From the NCBI RefSeq assembly GCF_013823385.1, contig NZ_PNMA01000011.1, positions 1 through 64,000 of the forward strand: a DNA stretch of 64,000 nucleotides, in the 5' to 3' direction. Position numbers and translations under genes: made by a program. Positions 9,317 through 19,228 of this stretch are shown one piece after another (the first letter of the stretch is position 1; every line of letters starts with the position of its first letter). This DNA is from Hyphomonas sp. (GTDB lineage: Bacteria > Pseudomonadota > Alphaproteobacteria > Caulobacterales > Hyphomonadaceae). The notes below the pieces were generated by a model. It had not been told where the DNA came from. It searched no databases and worked only from the letters and a program-made list of their open reading frames with translations.

Positions 9317-10101
9317 GATTTCACGATATAGGTTTTGACATTGTTGCCCTTGGGCGTGCCGTAGCCGACATGCATCAGCTTTTCCGGCCGGCTGGCCAGG
9401 AACTCATCCACGGCGATCTTTGCCATCGGATAGTGGCTTGAATGATAATCATCAAAGAACATAACCCCACCCGGCAACAGGCGATTGTAGAAATATTCCA
9501 TGCAATCCATGTGCGAACTGTAGAGATCGCAATCGATGATGGCCATTAGGTATTTTATCTTAGGCAAGGTCGGCAGGGTGTCGCAGAAGAAACCCTTGAC
9601 CAGTTCGTAGTTTGGCTTGTGCGCCGGCCCGATATAGGCGTGCACTTCTCGCTCGGTAACGTCCGCAAACAGAGTGCGTTTGCGATAGGACGCATTTTCC
9701 GGCGCGGTTTCCGAATCCCTTGCGGACAGAGGGGGAAGCCCCTCGAAACTGTCCAGCGCATACACATAGACATTCGTATTCACCTTTTTCGCGACCTCCA
9801 GCACGGACAAGAGTCCGCGGCCACGATAGGTGCCAGCCTCGGCAATGAAGAACTTGCCATGTTTCTGATAGTACTCCGGATGCAGCAGGCGCCCTCTGGC
9901 AAGGGTTGCCTCCGTGATCTCCAGAAGCGGGATGCGCTCGAAATAGGCGGGGTTCAGCCGCGCATCAGATGGGGGCGTGCTGCCGGCGCCAGCAAACAGC
10001 TCAGGCCCGGCCTCCGCTTCGAAATGGAAGGGGGTAGCAGGCGCGCGCTCTTCACCCGTTCCGGGAAGGGCATCGGTTTGCGATGCTGTTTCAATCATCA
10101 A
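9313..10101 (-). CDS. TylF/macrocin-O-methyltransferase family methyltransferase
   Basis: 262 aa; FIAEAGTYRGRGLLSVLE, ALDSFEGLPPL, IIDCDLYSSH, GGVMFFDDYHSSHYPMAKIAVDEF. Confidence 0.8.
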   Translation of the reverse strand: MMIETASQTDALPGTGEERAPATPFHFEAEAGPELFAGAGSTPPSDARLNPAYFERIPLLEITEATLARGRLLHPEYYQKHGKFFIAEAGTYRGRGLLSVLEVAKKVNTNVYVYALDSFEGLPPLSARDSETAPENASYRKRTLFADVTEREVHAYIGPAHKPNYELVKGFFCDTLPTLPKIKYLMAIIDCDLYSSHMDCMEYFYNRLLPGGVMFFDDYHSSHYPMAKIAVDEFLASRPEKLMHVGYGTPKGNNVKTYIVKS

Positions 10102-10132
10102 TCAATACTCAACAGGCTGAAAGCGGTCGAAC

Positions 10133-11458
10133 TTACGTTGCGCCTTGGTCGCTCGCAAGTAAGCGGGGTGTTTCCCGCACCCGCTTTACACAGGCGTTAA
10201 AATCAACGTCCACCAGTCCTGCGCGGCAGCCATCGACGATATGCAGTTCGATAAGTCCTTCCTTTTCAAGGCGAAGGGCTTTTTCCCCGCCGTCATAATC
10301 GGCGATTGTGAAGCGGAGCAGATAAGCGCCAACGACCATGCGTGGCTTGAAGGCCAGCTCCACTTCGTACTCTTCTCCGGCAACCCAGCCCTCCTCGCGG
10401 ACGAGTTCGGACACGGCGGCCAACACGATTCCCTTGGAGCTGCGCCACCCGGCAGCAATGCGGGGGCGGGCAATATCCTGGAGGCAGGCCAGCTGTACCT
10501 TCATCCGGACAAACTCGTCCCCCCCCTTAAGGAACACCTTGCCGCCGATGGAGGGCTCAGACACTTCGGCGGCGCCTTCCGCAGGGACCAGGGCGGGCGG
10601 TGTCAGGACCGTTACGCCCGTGACTTCGATGGCAGGGCCCTCATAGTCCTGCCCCGTGGCGGCCCGCCTGAGGGCCACCAGCTCTTCGGCCGAGCGGCGC
10701 TTGCGCGGGGCTACGTTGAGGGTTTCCTCATAGGCCTGCATGCCCCCGAGCGGATCGCCGTCGAAGATCAGTTCACCCTGTTTCATCACAATGGCGCGGG
10801 AGCAGTAATTGCCGATGATGGCAGGCGAGTGGCTGACCATGATATAGGTCTGGCCCGCATCAATTGTGGCTTCAATATGGCCGTAGCATTTGGAGCGGAA
10901 CTCAGCGTCGCCCACGGCGAGCACTTCATCGATGATGATGAGGTCTGCCTTCACGAAGGTTGCACAGGAAAAGCTGAGCCGGGCGCGCATGCCGGACGAG
11001 TAGGTTTTCACCGGCTGGTCAAAATATGATCCGAGTTCGGAGAATTCCTTGATGCGCTCAACCGTTTCCTTTGCTTCGTTGCCGGTGATGCCCTGAATGC
11101 TGGCAAACTGCCTGGCGTTATAACGGCCCGTTTCGTTGACGTTGAAGTGCTGGCCGATTCCCACCAGCGCCGACACGCGGCCGAAGCGTTCGATCTTTCC
11201 GGTTGTCGGCGCGAAATGGCCTGCCAGCATGCCCAGAAGCGTACTTTTGCCCGCCCCATTGCGCCCCAGAATGCCCACCGACTGGCCCCTATAGACCGAC
11301 AGGTTCAGGGGTTTGACCGCTTCGGCCACCGGTCTCTTGCCGCGCAAGCCCGTCAGGGCCTCGAGAAACAGCTGCGGCGGTGTCGCGGTTGTCTCGAAGG
11401 ACTTCGAGATATTCGTCGCCTGAAGCAGAATCTGCAAATCTACAGGGAGATCACCCAT
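10133..11458 (-). CDS. Polysaccharide ABC transporter ATP-binding protein with Wzt_C-like C-terminal domain
   Basis: Walker A GRNGAGKST, signature YSSGMRARLSF, Walker B LIIDEVLAVGD; long beta-rich C-terminus; start taken at MGDLPVD. Confidence 0.9.
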   Translation of the reverse strand: MGDLPVDLQILLQATNISKSFETTATPPQLFLEALTGLRGKRPVAEAVKPLNLSVYRGQSVGILGRNGAGKSTLLGMLAGHFAPTTGKIERFGRVSALVGIGQHFNVNETGRYNARQFASIQGITGNEAKETVERIKEFSELGSYFDQPVKTYSSGMRARLSFSCATFVKADLIIIDEVLAVGDAEFRSKCYGHIEATIDAGQTYIMVSHSPAIIGNYCSRAIVMKQGELIFDGDPLGGMQAYEETLNVAPRKRRSAEELVALRRAATGQDYEGPAIEVTGVTVLTPPALVPAEGAAEVSEPSIGGKVFLKGGDEFVRMKVQLACLQDIARPRIAAGWRSSKGIVLAAVSELVREEGWVAGEEYEVELAFKPRMVVGAYLLRFTIADYDGGEKALRLEKEGLIELHIVDGCRAGLVDVDFNACVKRVRETPRLLASDQGAT

Positions 11459-11492
11459 GCTGTGGAACGCCTTATTTGTCTCTCCGGTGACG

Positions 11493-12626
11493 CTACCTAT
11501 GCTCGGAATTCGATGCCAGCAACGCCTTGATTTCAGCGTCCTGAGCCAGTGCCTTGCCCATTTCACCTGAAAACCTGTCAGCGCCTAGGCCCGAAAGGTG
11601 GCGAAAATCAGCATAATCCACATTTGGATCATATTCGCGCTTTATGCCGAGGTCGATAAACAGGGCGCCGCGACTGTCCGCCCATTCGCGCATCAGGCGG
11701 CGATTCTCCTCAACAGTTGCGATTTTTCCAAAAGTATCAAAGTATACCGGGTTTGTAGGTAGAAAGAAGAAACCTACCGTCACGCCAAGTTCTTCGCCGA
11801 GAGCCAGAAATTCGTCCAAAGCGCCGCCGTCCGCAGCAGCGTTCGGCCAAATGTGATCAGGTAATGAAGCGTAGCGCTCTGGCTCCTCTCGCCGCATTCG
11901 CGCCTGATCTGCTTCAAAAGTTACGTAGTAATCCGCACCTGCCGGCGGATAGGGCTGGAACCCCCTGTCAGTTATGTCGCTGGACAGTTCAGGCAGCTCC
12001 TGACCGGTCACCAAAGCGCGTATCGGTTTTCTGTAATTCAGGAGTTTGATCCGCCGCAAAAGAGATTCTGAAAGGCTGAGATCTTCGGGATCCTCACAAA
12101 TGACGTTCAGGCCGGTGTCGATTGCAAAAGGAGACGTCAAAATGGGCTTCTTCAGTTCTCCACAGGAGTCCGGTGCATATTCGAGGCTTACGATGGCAAT
12201 GGGTTCTGCAAGGTTCAGTCCTATCAGAAGAACTCTTGGCTGATTCGATTCAGCCAAGATCCTGCCATGCTTCAAGAGTGTGTAGGTCAGCCCGGGTGCG
12301 AAACCATCAAGCCCCAGATTGAAGGACCTGACGGTAACTCCGTTGGCCGCGCTGTTGAACGCCTCATCCAATTTATCAGGGTTTACGCCCCATCTGACTT
12401 CGCTGCTGCCGGAGACAATCAGGTTCCATTCGTCTGCGTCAGCCTTTAGCGCGGCAAGCTTGGCATCAAATTGAGGAGAGTTCGTGTAGGATACTTGGGT
12501 GAACAGCCATCGATCAGCCGTCTCCCCGAGCCAATACACAGGAACCGCGATTCCGAAAACGGCGACTGCGAGGAAGACCATGGCTCCACGTAAGTTTGTC
12601 ATCGCGTCGCTGGCCCCCGCCATCAA
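11493..12626 (-). CDS. SGNH-hydrolase-like membrane-anchored protein associated with MBOAT
   Basis: 377 aa; N-terminal TM, SGSSEVRWGV and DYADFRHLSGLGADRFS; 4-bp overlap with MBOAT gene. Confidence 0.6.
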   Translation of the reverse strand: MMAGASDAMTNLRGAMVFLAVAVFGIAVPVYWLGETADRWLFTQVSYTNSPQFDAKLAALKADADEWNLIVSGSSEVRWGVNPDKLDEAFNSAANGVTVRSFNLGLDGFAPGLTYTLLKHGRILAESNQPRVLLIGLNLAEPIAIVSLEYAPDSCGELKKPILTSPFAIDTGLNVICEDPEDLSLSESLLRRIKLLNYRKPIRALVTGQELPELSSDITDRGFQPYPPAGADYYVTFEADQARMRREEPERYASLPDHIWPNAAADGGALDEFLALGEELGVTVGFFFLPTNPVYFDTFGKIATVEENRRLMREWADSRGALFIDLGIKREYDPNVDYADFRHLSGLGADRFSGEMGKALAQDAEIKALLASNSEHR

Positions 12627-14206
12627 AACTGAAAGTAAATAAACGGAACCGTAAGTCCGGCGGAGAGCACATAACCAGCAACGAAGAGCCAGAATGCGAG
12701 CACCACCTTGATGACATTCGGCATCGGCACAGAAATGTTGTTGTAGCGCAGGTGTAACAACGGCCGGTTTGCGACCCCAACGGCAAATGTTTCTCCGTTA
12801 CGGGGGCTCAACTGCCATACCTGACCTTTTTCGTAAAAGTTCTGATTGTTTCCCATCAGGTTGAGCCAATGAAGCGGCAACATGAGGATCAATCCAGCCA
12901 GAAGGAATAACTGGGCAACACGAAGCTGTTCATCGGCGGGCATCGATATCCATGACGCTGGACTAAACGCGGCGCGAATGAAAACGTCCGAATACGCCAA
13001 AGCCTGGCCTGTGGATTCGGCGCGAAAGAATATCCAGCCCACCAGCACAACAAACATTGTGATGGTCCAGGTGAATAGTTTGCCCACTGATTGGATCAGT
13101 TTTGCGCCGGGCAACGGGTTTGCCGATCCGGACACGCCGGCGTTCAGTCTGCGCGAGATGAAACGCTCGATCGCCAATGCCGCCCCGTGAATCGCGCCCC
13201 AAATGAGAAAGGTGAATGCAGCTCCGTGCCAAAGCCCTCCCAACACCATCACAACTGCCAAGTTCAGATAGGTTCTCAAACGACCTTTCCTGTTTCCGCC
13301 GAGCGGCAGGTAAAGGTAGTCCCTTAGCCAGAACGATAATGTCATGTGCCACCGCCGCCAGAATGACTGGAAGGAGGTGGCGAGATAGGGAAGGTTGAAG
13401 TTCACAGGCAGCATGATGCCGAAAAGCCAGGCGGATCCCAGCGCCATGACGGAGTAGCCCCAGAAGTCACAGAAAATCTGCATGGCAAACGACAAGGTCG
13501 CGAAAACAATCGCCTGCTGTGCAGGGGTGTCTTCAGCGGAAAAGACAAGGTCAACATAGGAGGCGAGGTTGTCAGCAACGCCCACCTTTATCAGGTAACC
13601 CGCTGACAGCATCAGCAGGCCCTGGGCAATTGCCGAGACCGAAAAAGGCTGGCGTACATTCAACTGCGGAAGCAGCTCTTTGCCCCGGCAGATCGGTCCC
13701 GCGATCAATTGCGGAAAATAGGCAACAAAGACCGCAAACTTCAGAAGGGATTTTTCTTCTTCAAGCGTCCCTCGGTGGACATCTACAGCGTAGGCTACGA
13801 GCTGAAATGTAAAAAACGAGATGCCCAGTGGCAGAATGATCGAGAGTGGAGAAAAACTCCCAGATGCGACGCCGATGGATTGGCCCGCCATCATCGCGGT
13901 TTCGATGGCGAAGTTCGTGTACTTGAAGATGCCGAGCAAGAGTAGGTTCAGCGTTACCGTCAAGGCAAGCCAGCCAAAGCCTGGAGATTCCGCGATCCGC
14001 TGGCGGACGACTTTCCATCGAACAAGCGCAAAAGTGACTATGATCGCGCCCAGCAACAAAGGCAGAAAACGCCAATCCCAACTTGCGTAAAATATGCAGG
14101 ATCCAACAAGCAGGATAACCAGCCTGGCTTTCTGCCACGGCGCTATCCAATAAAGAAAGGCGCTCGCCGCAAGCAGGATAACGTACTCGAACGAGTTGAA
14201 CAGCAT
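12623..14206 (-). CDS. MBOAT family O-acyltransferase (AlgI-like), copy 1
   Basis: 527 aa multi-TM; FWRRWHMTLSFWLRDYLYLPLGG, GGLWHGAAFTFLIWG. Confidence 0.92.
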   Translation of the reverse strand: MLFNSFEYVILLAASAFLYWIAPWQKARLVILLVGSCIFYASWDWRFLPLLLGAIIVTFALVRWKVVRQRIAESPGFGWLALTVTLNLLLLGIFKYTNFAIETAMMAGQSIGVASGSFSPLSIILPLGISFFTFQLVAYAVDVHRGTLEEEKSLLKFAVFVAYFPQLIAGPICRGKELLPQLNVRQPFSVSAIAQGLLMLSAGYLIKVGVADNLASYVDLVFSAEDTPAQQAIVFATLSFAMQIFCDFWGYSVMALGSAWLFGIMLPVNFNLPYLATSFQSFWRRWHMTLSFWLRDYLYLPLGGNRKGRLRTYLNLAVVMVLGGLWHGAAFTFLIWGAIHGAALAIERFISRRLNAGVSGSANPLPGAKLIQSVGKLFTWTITMFVVLVGWIFFRAESTGQALAYSDVFIRAAFSPASWISMPADEQLRVAQLFLLAGLILMLPLHWLNLMGNNQNFYEKGQVWQLSPRNGETFAVGVANRPLLHLRYNNISVPMPNVIKVVLAFWLFVAGYVLSAGLTVPFIYFQF

Positions 14207-14272
14207 GGTGCTGGCTTCCGATATCTTGAGCCGACAATCCTGAAAACGACGACGCTATTGGAGTTACATGGA

Positions 14273-14322
14273 TCAGACGACCTTTTTGGTGATGGTCACC
14301 TGCCGGAAATCACGGTTGTCCA
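14273..14322 (-). pseudogene. 3'-terminal relic of a SAM-methyltransferase gene (MDNRDFRQVTITKKVV*)
   Basis: Frame-conserved match to the C-terminus of the 17198-18019 product (MDNRDFRQVVIAKKDV*). Confidence 0.75.
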
Positions 14323-14355
14323 TTGCAGCGGTGCGGGCACCTGCAGGCCTGCGGT

Positions 14356-15555
14356 TCACGGGGCATCGGACGGCGGGCGCGGCCAGAATGTCTCGGCTTC
14401 TGCCTCCAATTCGGGCGACGAGGCGAGGATGGCGCTGGCATAAGCGTCCGTTTCAAAGTGAGTGGACAGGCGCTCGAACGCTTCACGCTCAACAGTCTGG
14501 ATGATGATGACATCGGCTGTCGACACAAGCGTCGCCAGCCGTTCGGGTGTCAGGGAATCCCAATGCATGTAGAGGGTATCCCCAAAGAACTGAGAAACCT
14601 GATCCCAGGCCTCATACATGAAACTGTCATGCAGGATCAGGACGCGCCGGGAACTGAGGGGCGCACCGTTGCTTGTGGAGGTATTGTGGACAAAGGGCCT
14701 GCCGGGTTCCGGGTGGGGCACCTGATTGCTGTTCCTGTTCTGATGGCCGCCCCGGTCAAATCTCACCCGGGCGAAGTCCCTCTGGAAGTACATTCCGGCC
14801 ATGCGCCCGAGATCGGGTGTCTTCGTCTGGGGCTCAATCTCGACAAGTGGCCCGAGGTTGAGCTCCGGGGCAAACAGCTTAACAATATGCTCTATGAAAA
14901 CGGTTGATCCGTATTCGGTCCAGTGTGTCTCGTAAGGCACGTAGACCGGTTGGGCGATTTCAGCCCGGAGCTTTCTCAAGGCGCTCCACGCATCAAAGTA
15001 CTCCATGCCGCTCTGCTTCAGAAGCGTGTCGAGCTGTTCGCGATTGGCGGTCCTGCAGGCACTGAGTTCGGCCTGCGCAGGGGTAAGTTTGTCATTGTAG
15101 ATCGCTTCCTTGTCCGGAGCGACCGTGAACAGGTAGGATTTGCCGCTGGCCTCCAGCGCGTTGCCCAGGGCCGCCAGATTATCGACCTGGCTTTTCATGC
15201 GCTCTTCGGGAATGCAGTCGCCCAGCAGCGTCTGCCGCAGATGGATCCAGCCGTCCTTGCCGGCGGCGACCTGCGTGCCCGTTACGTCTCCAAACAGGAA
15301 ATAGCCCAGCCTTGCATACGCCTTGATGGCCATTTCCCGGGCAGGGTTCTGTTCTACCAGCGCCTTGTCGAGCGCGCCATAATAGGCCGGATCGAACAGC
15401 CGGGCCGTGTTGAAGTCCGGTGGCCGGGACATCGGCCGTTCCTCAATCGGTCTGGCGCGCATGCCGGCGGCATACATCCCGGCGGGCACCAGGAGCATTG
15501 CCAGAAACCAGCCAAACCAGAAAAGCCGGGAAAAATCAGACCGCATCAGGTTCAT
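14356..15555 (-). CDS. AlgX/AlgJ-like SGNH acetyltransferase-associated protein
   Basis: 399 aa; GKDGWIHLRQ, YETHWTEYGSTVF, ILHDSFMYEAW. Confidence 0.75.
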   Translation of the reverse strand: MNLMRSDFSRLFWFGWFLAMLLVPAGMYAAGMRARPIEERPMSRPPDFNTARLFDPAYYGALDKALVEQNPAREMAIKAYARLGYFLFGDVTGTQVAAGKDGWIHLRQTLLGDCIPEERMKSQVDNLAALGNALEASGKSYLFTVAPDKEAIYNDKLTPAQAELSACRTANREQLDTLLKQSGMEYFDAWSALRKLRAEIAQPVYVPYETHWTEYGSTVFIEHIVKLFAPELNLGPLVEIEPQTKTPDLGRMAGMYFQRDFARVRFDRGGHQNRNSNQVPHPEPGRPFVHNTSTSNGAPLSSRRVLILHDSFMYEAWDQVSQFFGDTLYMHWDSLTPERLATLVSTADVIIIQTVEREAFERLSTHFETDAYASAILASSPELEAEAETFWPRPPSDAP

Positions 15556-15563
15556 CCCACCTG

Positions 15564-17030
15564 TCAGAACTGGAAGTAGAGGAAGGGTGAGTAGGTGCCC
15601 GCCATGACCTTGATCAGGGCAAAGGGGAAGGCGGCGAACATCAGGCCCGACAAGGCCACTGCGCCGAGCCGCCCCTGATACACCTCGGGGCCCCGGACCT
15701 GGGTGGGCACGCCTATGGCGATGACCAGCCCGATCGCTACAACCATCAGGTCCATTGTGCGCAGATCAAGCGATACGATCGCCGGCAGGCTGAAGCCGCT
15801 GGGCACTACCATCGCCGTGTAGAAGTCCATTGCGTAGCCGATGTCCGGCGCCCTGAACACGACCCAGCCGATCAGCACGAGCAGCAGGACAATCAGGCGT
15901 CTCGCCGCGAGATTAAGGGGCGAAAGGGTGGCCCCGTCGGCGTGGTTCCGGATGCCGGTGATGCGTTCGATGATCAGCAGCAGGCCGTTATAGATGCCCC
16001 AGACCAGAAAGGTCCAGTTTGCGCCATGCCAGACACCGGTGAGAACAAAAATGGTGGCAAGGTTCACATAGGTCTTCCCCGGCCCGCCTCTCGACCCGCC
16101 CAGCGGGATATACACATAGTCGCGGAACCAGTTGGACAATGTCATGTGCCAGCGCCGCCAGAAATCCGTAATTGAGACAGAGCGGTAGGGGCGGTTGAAG
16201 TTTTCCGGAAACTTGAAGCCGAACATACGGCCAAGGCCGATGGCCATGTCGGAGTAACCCGAGAAGTCGAAATAGATCTGGACGGTGTATGCCAGGGCGC
16301 CGAGCCAGGCGGCGGTTGTGGTGATCTCGCCGGAGGGCAAGGCAAATATGCTGTCAGCGATGGCGCCTGCGCTATCGGCGATGATGACTTTCTTGACCAG
16401 CCCGTGGACAAAGCGGGTGGCGCCTTCGCTCAGATCGCGGCTGGTTATGGACCGCTCCCGCAATTGTTCGGCAACCAGGCCGTATCGCACGATCGGTCCG
16501 GCGATGAGCTGCGGGAAAAGTGCCACGTAGAGCGCGAAGGTGAGCGGGTTCTTCATCGCCCGCGCCCGTCCGGCGGCGATGTCGAACACATAGCTCATGC
16601 ACTGGAATGTGAAGAAGGAGATGCCGATCGGCAGGATGACATCTGTCCACAGCCAGGGTTCGAATCCGAGGGCCACCCGCAGCCCTTCGGTCTCCGCCAC
16701 AAAGAAATTGGCGTATTTGAAATAGCCTAGAACGCCGACGTTGCAGATGACGGAGAAGGTAACCGCCATCCGGGAACGCCGCCCCGCCTTCAGGTTCAGG
16801 TCTACCCAAAGGCCCAATACGTAGTTGAACGTGATGACCAGGAGCAGGATGCCGATGAACGAAGCACCGATGCCCCACATGTAGAACACCAAACTGGCGG
16901 CCAGAAGGACCAGATTGGATGCTGCGGATCGGCCTGCAGCGTGTGCCAGAAGTGTCGCGATGAGGATGATCGGCAGGAATATATGCAGGAATGAAAGACT
17001 GGAAAAAACCAAGGATACCTCACTCTGCAT
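15564..17030 (-). CDS. MBOAT family O-acyltransferase (AlgI-like), copy 2
   Basis: FWRRWHMTLSNWFRDYVYIPLGGSRGG, TGVWHGANWTFLVWG; start taken at MQSEVSL. Confidence 0.92.
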   Translation of the reverse strand: MQSEVSLVFSSLSFLHIFLPIILIATLLAHAAGRSAASNLVLLAASLVFYMWGIGASFIGILLLVITFNYVLGLWVDLNLKAGRRSRMAVTFSVICNVGVLGYFKYANFFVAETEGLRVALGFEPWLWTDVILPIGISFFTFQCMSYVFDIAAGRARAMKNPLTFALYVALFPQLIAGPIVRYGLVAEQLRERSITSRDLSEGATRFVHGLVKKVIIADSAGAIADSIFALPSGEITTTAAWLGALAYTVQIYFDFSGYSDMAIGLGRMFGFKFPENFNRPYRSVSITDFWRRWHMTLSNWFRDYVYIPLGGSRGGPGKTYVNLATIFVLTGVWHGANWTFLVWGIYNGLLLIIERITGIRNHADGATLSPLNLAARRLIVLLLVLIGWVVFRAPDIGYAMDFYTAMVVPSGFSLPAIVSLDLRTMDLMVVAIGLVIAIGVPTQVRGPEVYQGRLGAVALSGLMFAAFPFALIKVMAGTYSPFLYFQF

Positions 17031-17197
17031 GGGAGCGCGCTGGCATCGCCCGCCCTTCCGCAAATTCCTACAACCTGCAATCAGCTTTTAAATGGGCGTG
17101 TGGGCCAAGCAGCAACTCTGAAAAGCATGAGTCTGGTTTCCTGGCCAGAATGAGGGTGTCGCTGGCGCCTCAGGCTTGCGCAGCCGGTCTGTACTCG

Positions 17198-18019
17198 TCA
17201 GACGTCCTTCTTCGCAATGACCACCTGCCGGAAATCGCGGTTGTCCATGCCGCCGAAAACATGAGGTTCATAGACCTTCAGCACTGATTTGAAGCCCGAT
17301 TTCTTCAAGGCTTTCACGAGCGACTCGTTATCGGCCCAGAAGGAGAAAGTGTTGTCCAGGGAGGCGCGGACCTGATTGATTTTTTCCTTGTCCGATGCCC
17401 CGTCCGCATGTTCCCGGAAAAGCCAGCCTTTATAGCCGCTTTCGAGGGTGACCGGGCCCTTCAATGCATAGTCACGGGCAACCTTTTCATTCGCCACATG
17501 GGTGTAGAGGATCATCATGTCATTCGTCAGCGCCCCCATCGATTTCAGGAAGGCGCTGAAATCATTCTGACCGAGATGATGAAGTATCCCGAAGCAGAGG
17601 GTTATGTCGAACTGGCCGGTATCGGCAGGGGTGAGATGGCGCACATCGCCGAGGCGGAAAGTGGCATTGGTCACATCCATGGCTCGGGCAATGGCGGTGG
17701 CCCTTCTGAAATACAGGTCGCGCCCCTCGACGCCGAGGACCTTGCCGGCGCCGGCCTGAGCAAAGGCCATCGAATGCCCGCCTTCTCCGCTGGCGATATC
17801 CAGAATAGACTTGCCGGTTATGGAGTTGCCGGTGCTGTATGCCTTGGCTAGGCGAAGCGCGAGATGACCCAGTTCTTTCAGGCCGGTTGCCTTCCTGAAA
17901 AACTTTTCATCTTTGTCCGGTGAAATTGTATGTACACCGCTCACTTCGAAATGATGCGCCCAGGGAATCTCCGGGGATAGCTCCAGAAGCAGCTTTTTCA
18001 TGTCCCCCGCGTCCAGCAT
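17198..18019 (-). CDS. Class I SAM-dependent methyltransferase
   Basis: ILDIASGEGGHSMAFAQAGAGKVLGVEGR, CFGILHHLGQ; start MLDAGD preceded by GGGAGGGA. Confidence 0.8.
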   Translation of the reverse strand: MLDAGDMKKLLLELSPEIPWAHHFEVSGVHTISPDKDEKFFRKATGLKELGHLALRLAKAYSTGNSITGKSILDIASGEGGHSMAFAQAGAGKVLGVEGRDLYFRRATAIARAMDVTNATFRLGDVRHLTPADTGQFDITLCFGILHHLGQNDFSAFLKSMGALTNDMMILYTHVANEKVARDYALKGPVTLESGYKGWLFREHADGASDKEKINQVRASLDNTFSFWADNESLVKALKKSGFKSVLKVYEPHVFGGMDNRDFRQVVIAKKDV

Positions 18020-18314
18020 TGCCGTCCCTCCCGCCAACCCGCTCTTGATAAATCAAAGCGCGAAACGCTCCAACACTTATCTTGTTTGTCAGGCCGGAAG
18101 GGATCCGTCCGTTCGCGCGCAAGGCAGGCGGCGCTTGCTTTTGGGGCATATGACTTGTTGACAGAGCCGCTTTCCGGATGGGTTCACTTGCAGAAATTGC
18201 GGTCTCGCCCTTTGCCTGAGACGCGGCGACATCTCCGGCGCCTCAGGGTTGCGGAACGCAGCCTGGCAAACTATGCATGATCCTGCTTGAAGGCGACGAG
18301 ACGGAGTTCCGGTG

Positions 18315-19166
18315 ATGGCATTGATTTTTCGCGATCCCCGCTTGCCAGATTACTTTGCCGAGATTGACGGAACCGATCCGGCCGCGCTGAAGGAGCTCAT
18401 CCCGCTCTATGAGGATGAGAAGGTTATCCTGCTGCGCAATCGCAAGATTGATTTTGATGCGGATTTTTTTGCATCATTTCAGCTGCCCCCGACGCGGGAG
18501 TATAAAAAGTTCAAAGCTTTTCAATATCTTGACGAATACGCGAAGGGCAACGATCTCTACCCGTCGCTGGCCAAGGATTGTTTCGGGGGGGACAGGACCC
18601 GCGCGGCCTATTTCCGCGAGCAACTCGGCTCCATTCTCCGCCAGGTCGTTTCACTGCTCAATGAGACCGCCGGTCCCTACCGTATCGATCGCCAGAGGGT
18701 GACCTATCGCGGATCTCCGACATTCAATGAAAACCTGCATATAGATGTCTACAAGGAAGAGATTCCGACCCATCACTTCAGGGTCTTTGTGAACCTCGAT
18801 AGTGCGCACCGGATCTGGCATACCAGCTGGCGCCTATCCGACATGCTTCGTGACCGTCTGGCGGAACTGCCCCGCAAGGATCTGGAGTCGCTCAATGCCG
18901 GGGATATCAACAAGGCGCTGAACTTCCATGTGTTCGGCGGCCTGAACGGGCTCTACGAGGACATGAAGCAGCCTCGTCACCTAGCCTTCTTCGAGCCGGG
19001 CGAAATCTGGTTCGTCGATAGCCGGACGGTTGCTCACCAGATATTCTATGGCCGCCAGGCCATATCCAGCGAAAGTGTGGTGGAGCGCAGCAATATGGCG
19101 GATCCAGCGCGTCATTATCTTGCACGGACCGATGCGCGGCGTCAGGAACTGCTCTGCCCGGCTTGA
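18315..19166 (+). CDS. Kdo-hydroxylase-like Fe(II)/2-oxoglutarate dioxygenase
   Basis: NLHIDVYKEEIPTHHFRVFVNLDSAHRIWHTSW, FFEPGEIWFVDSRTVAHQIFYG resemble the KdoO family. Confidence 0.6.
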   Translation: MALIFRDPRLPDYFAEIDGTDPAALKELIPLYEDEKVILLRNRKIDFDADFFASFQLPPTREYKKFKAFQYLDEYAKGNDLYPSLAKDCFGGDRTRAAYFREQLGSILRQVVSLLNETAGPYRIDRQRVTYRGSPTFNENLHIDVYKEEIPTHHFRVFVNLDSAHRIWHTSWRLSDMLRDRLAELPRKDLESLNAGDINKALNFHVFGGLNGLYEDMKQPRHLAFFEPGEIWFVDSRTVAHQIFYGRQAISSESVVERSNMADPARHYLARTDARRQELLCPA

Positions 19167-19228
19167 TTGCCTGGCGCCCATACGCTCCCGTCATTTCAAA
19201 TTCAGTCCTCAGGAAACGGAAAAAATCT

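Noticed and set aside
10241-11029. 262-aa + strand ORF opposite the Wzt-like ATPase
   Set aside because: Antisense to a gene with Walker motifs; composition typical of a shadow frame.
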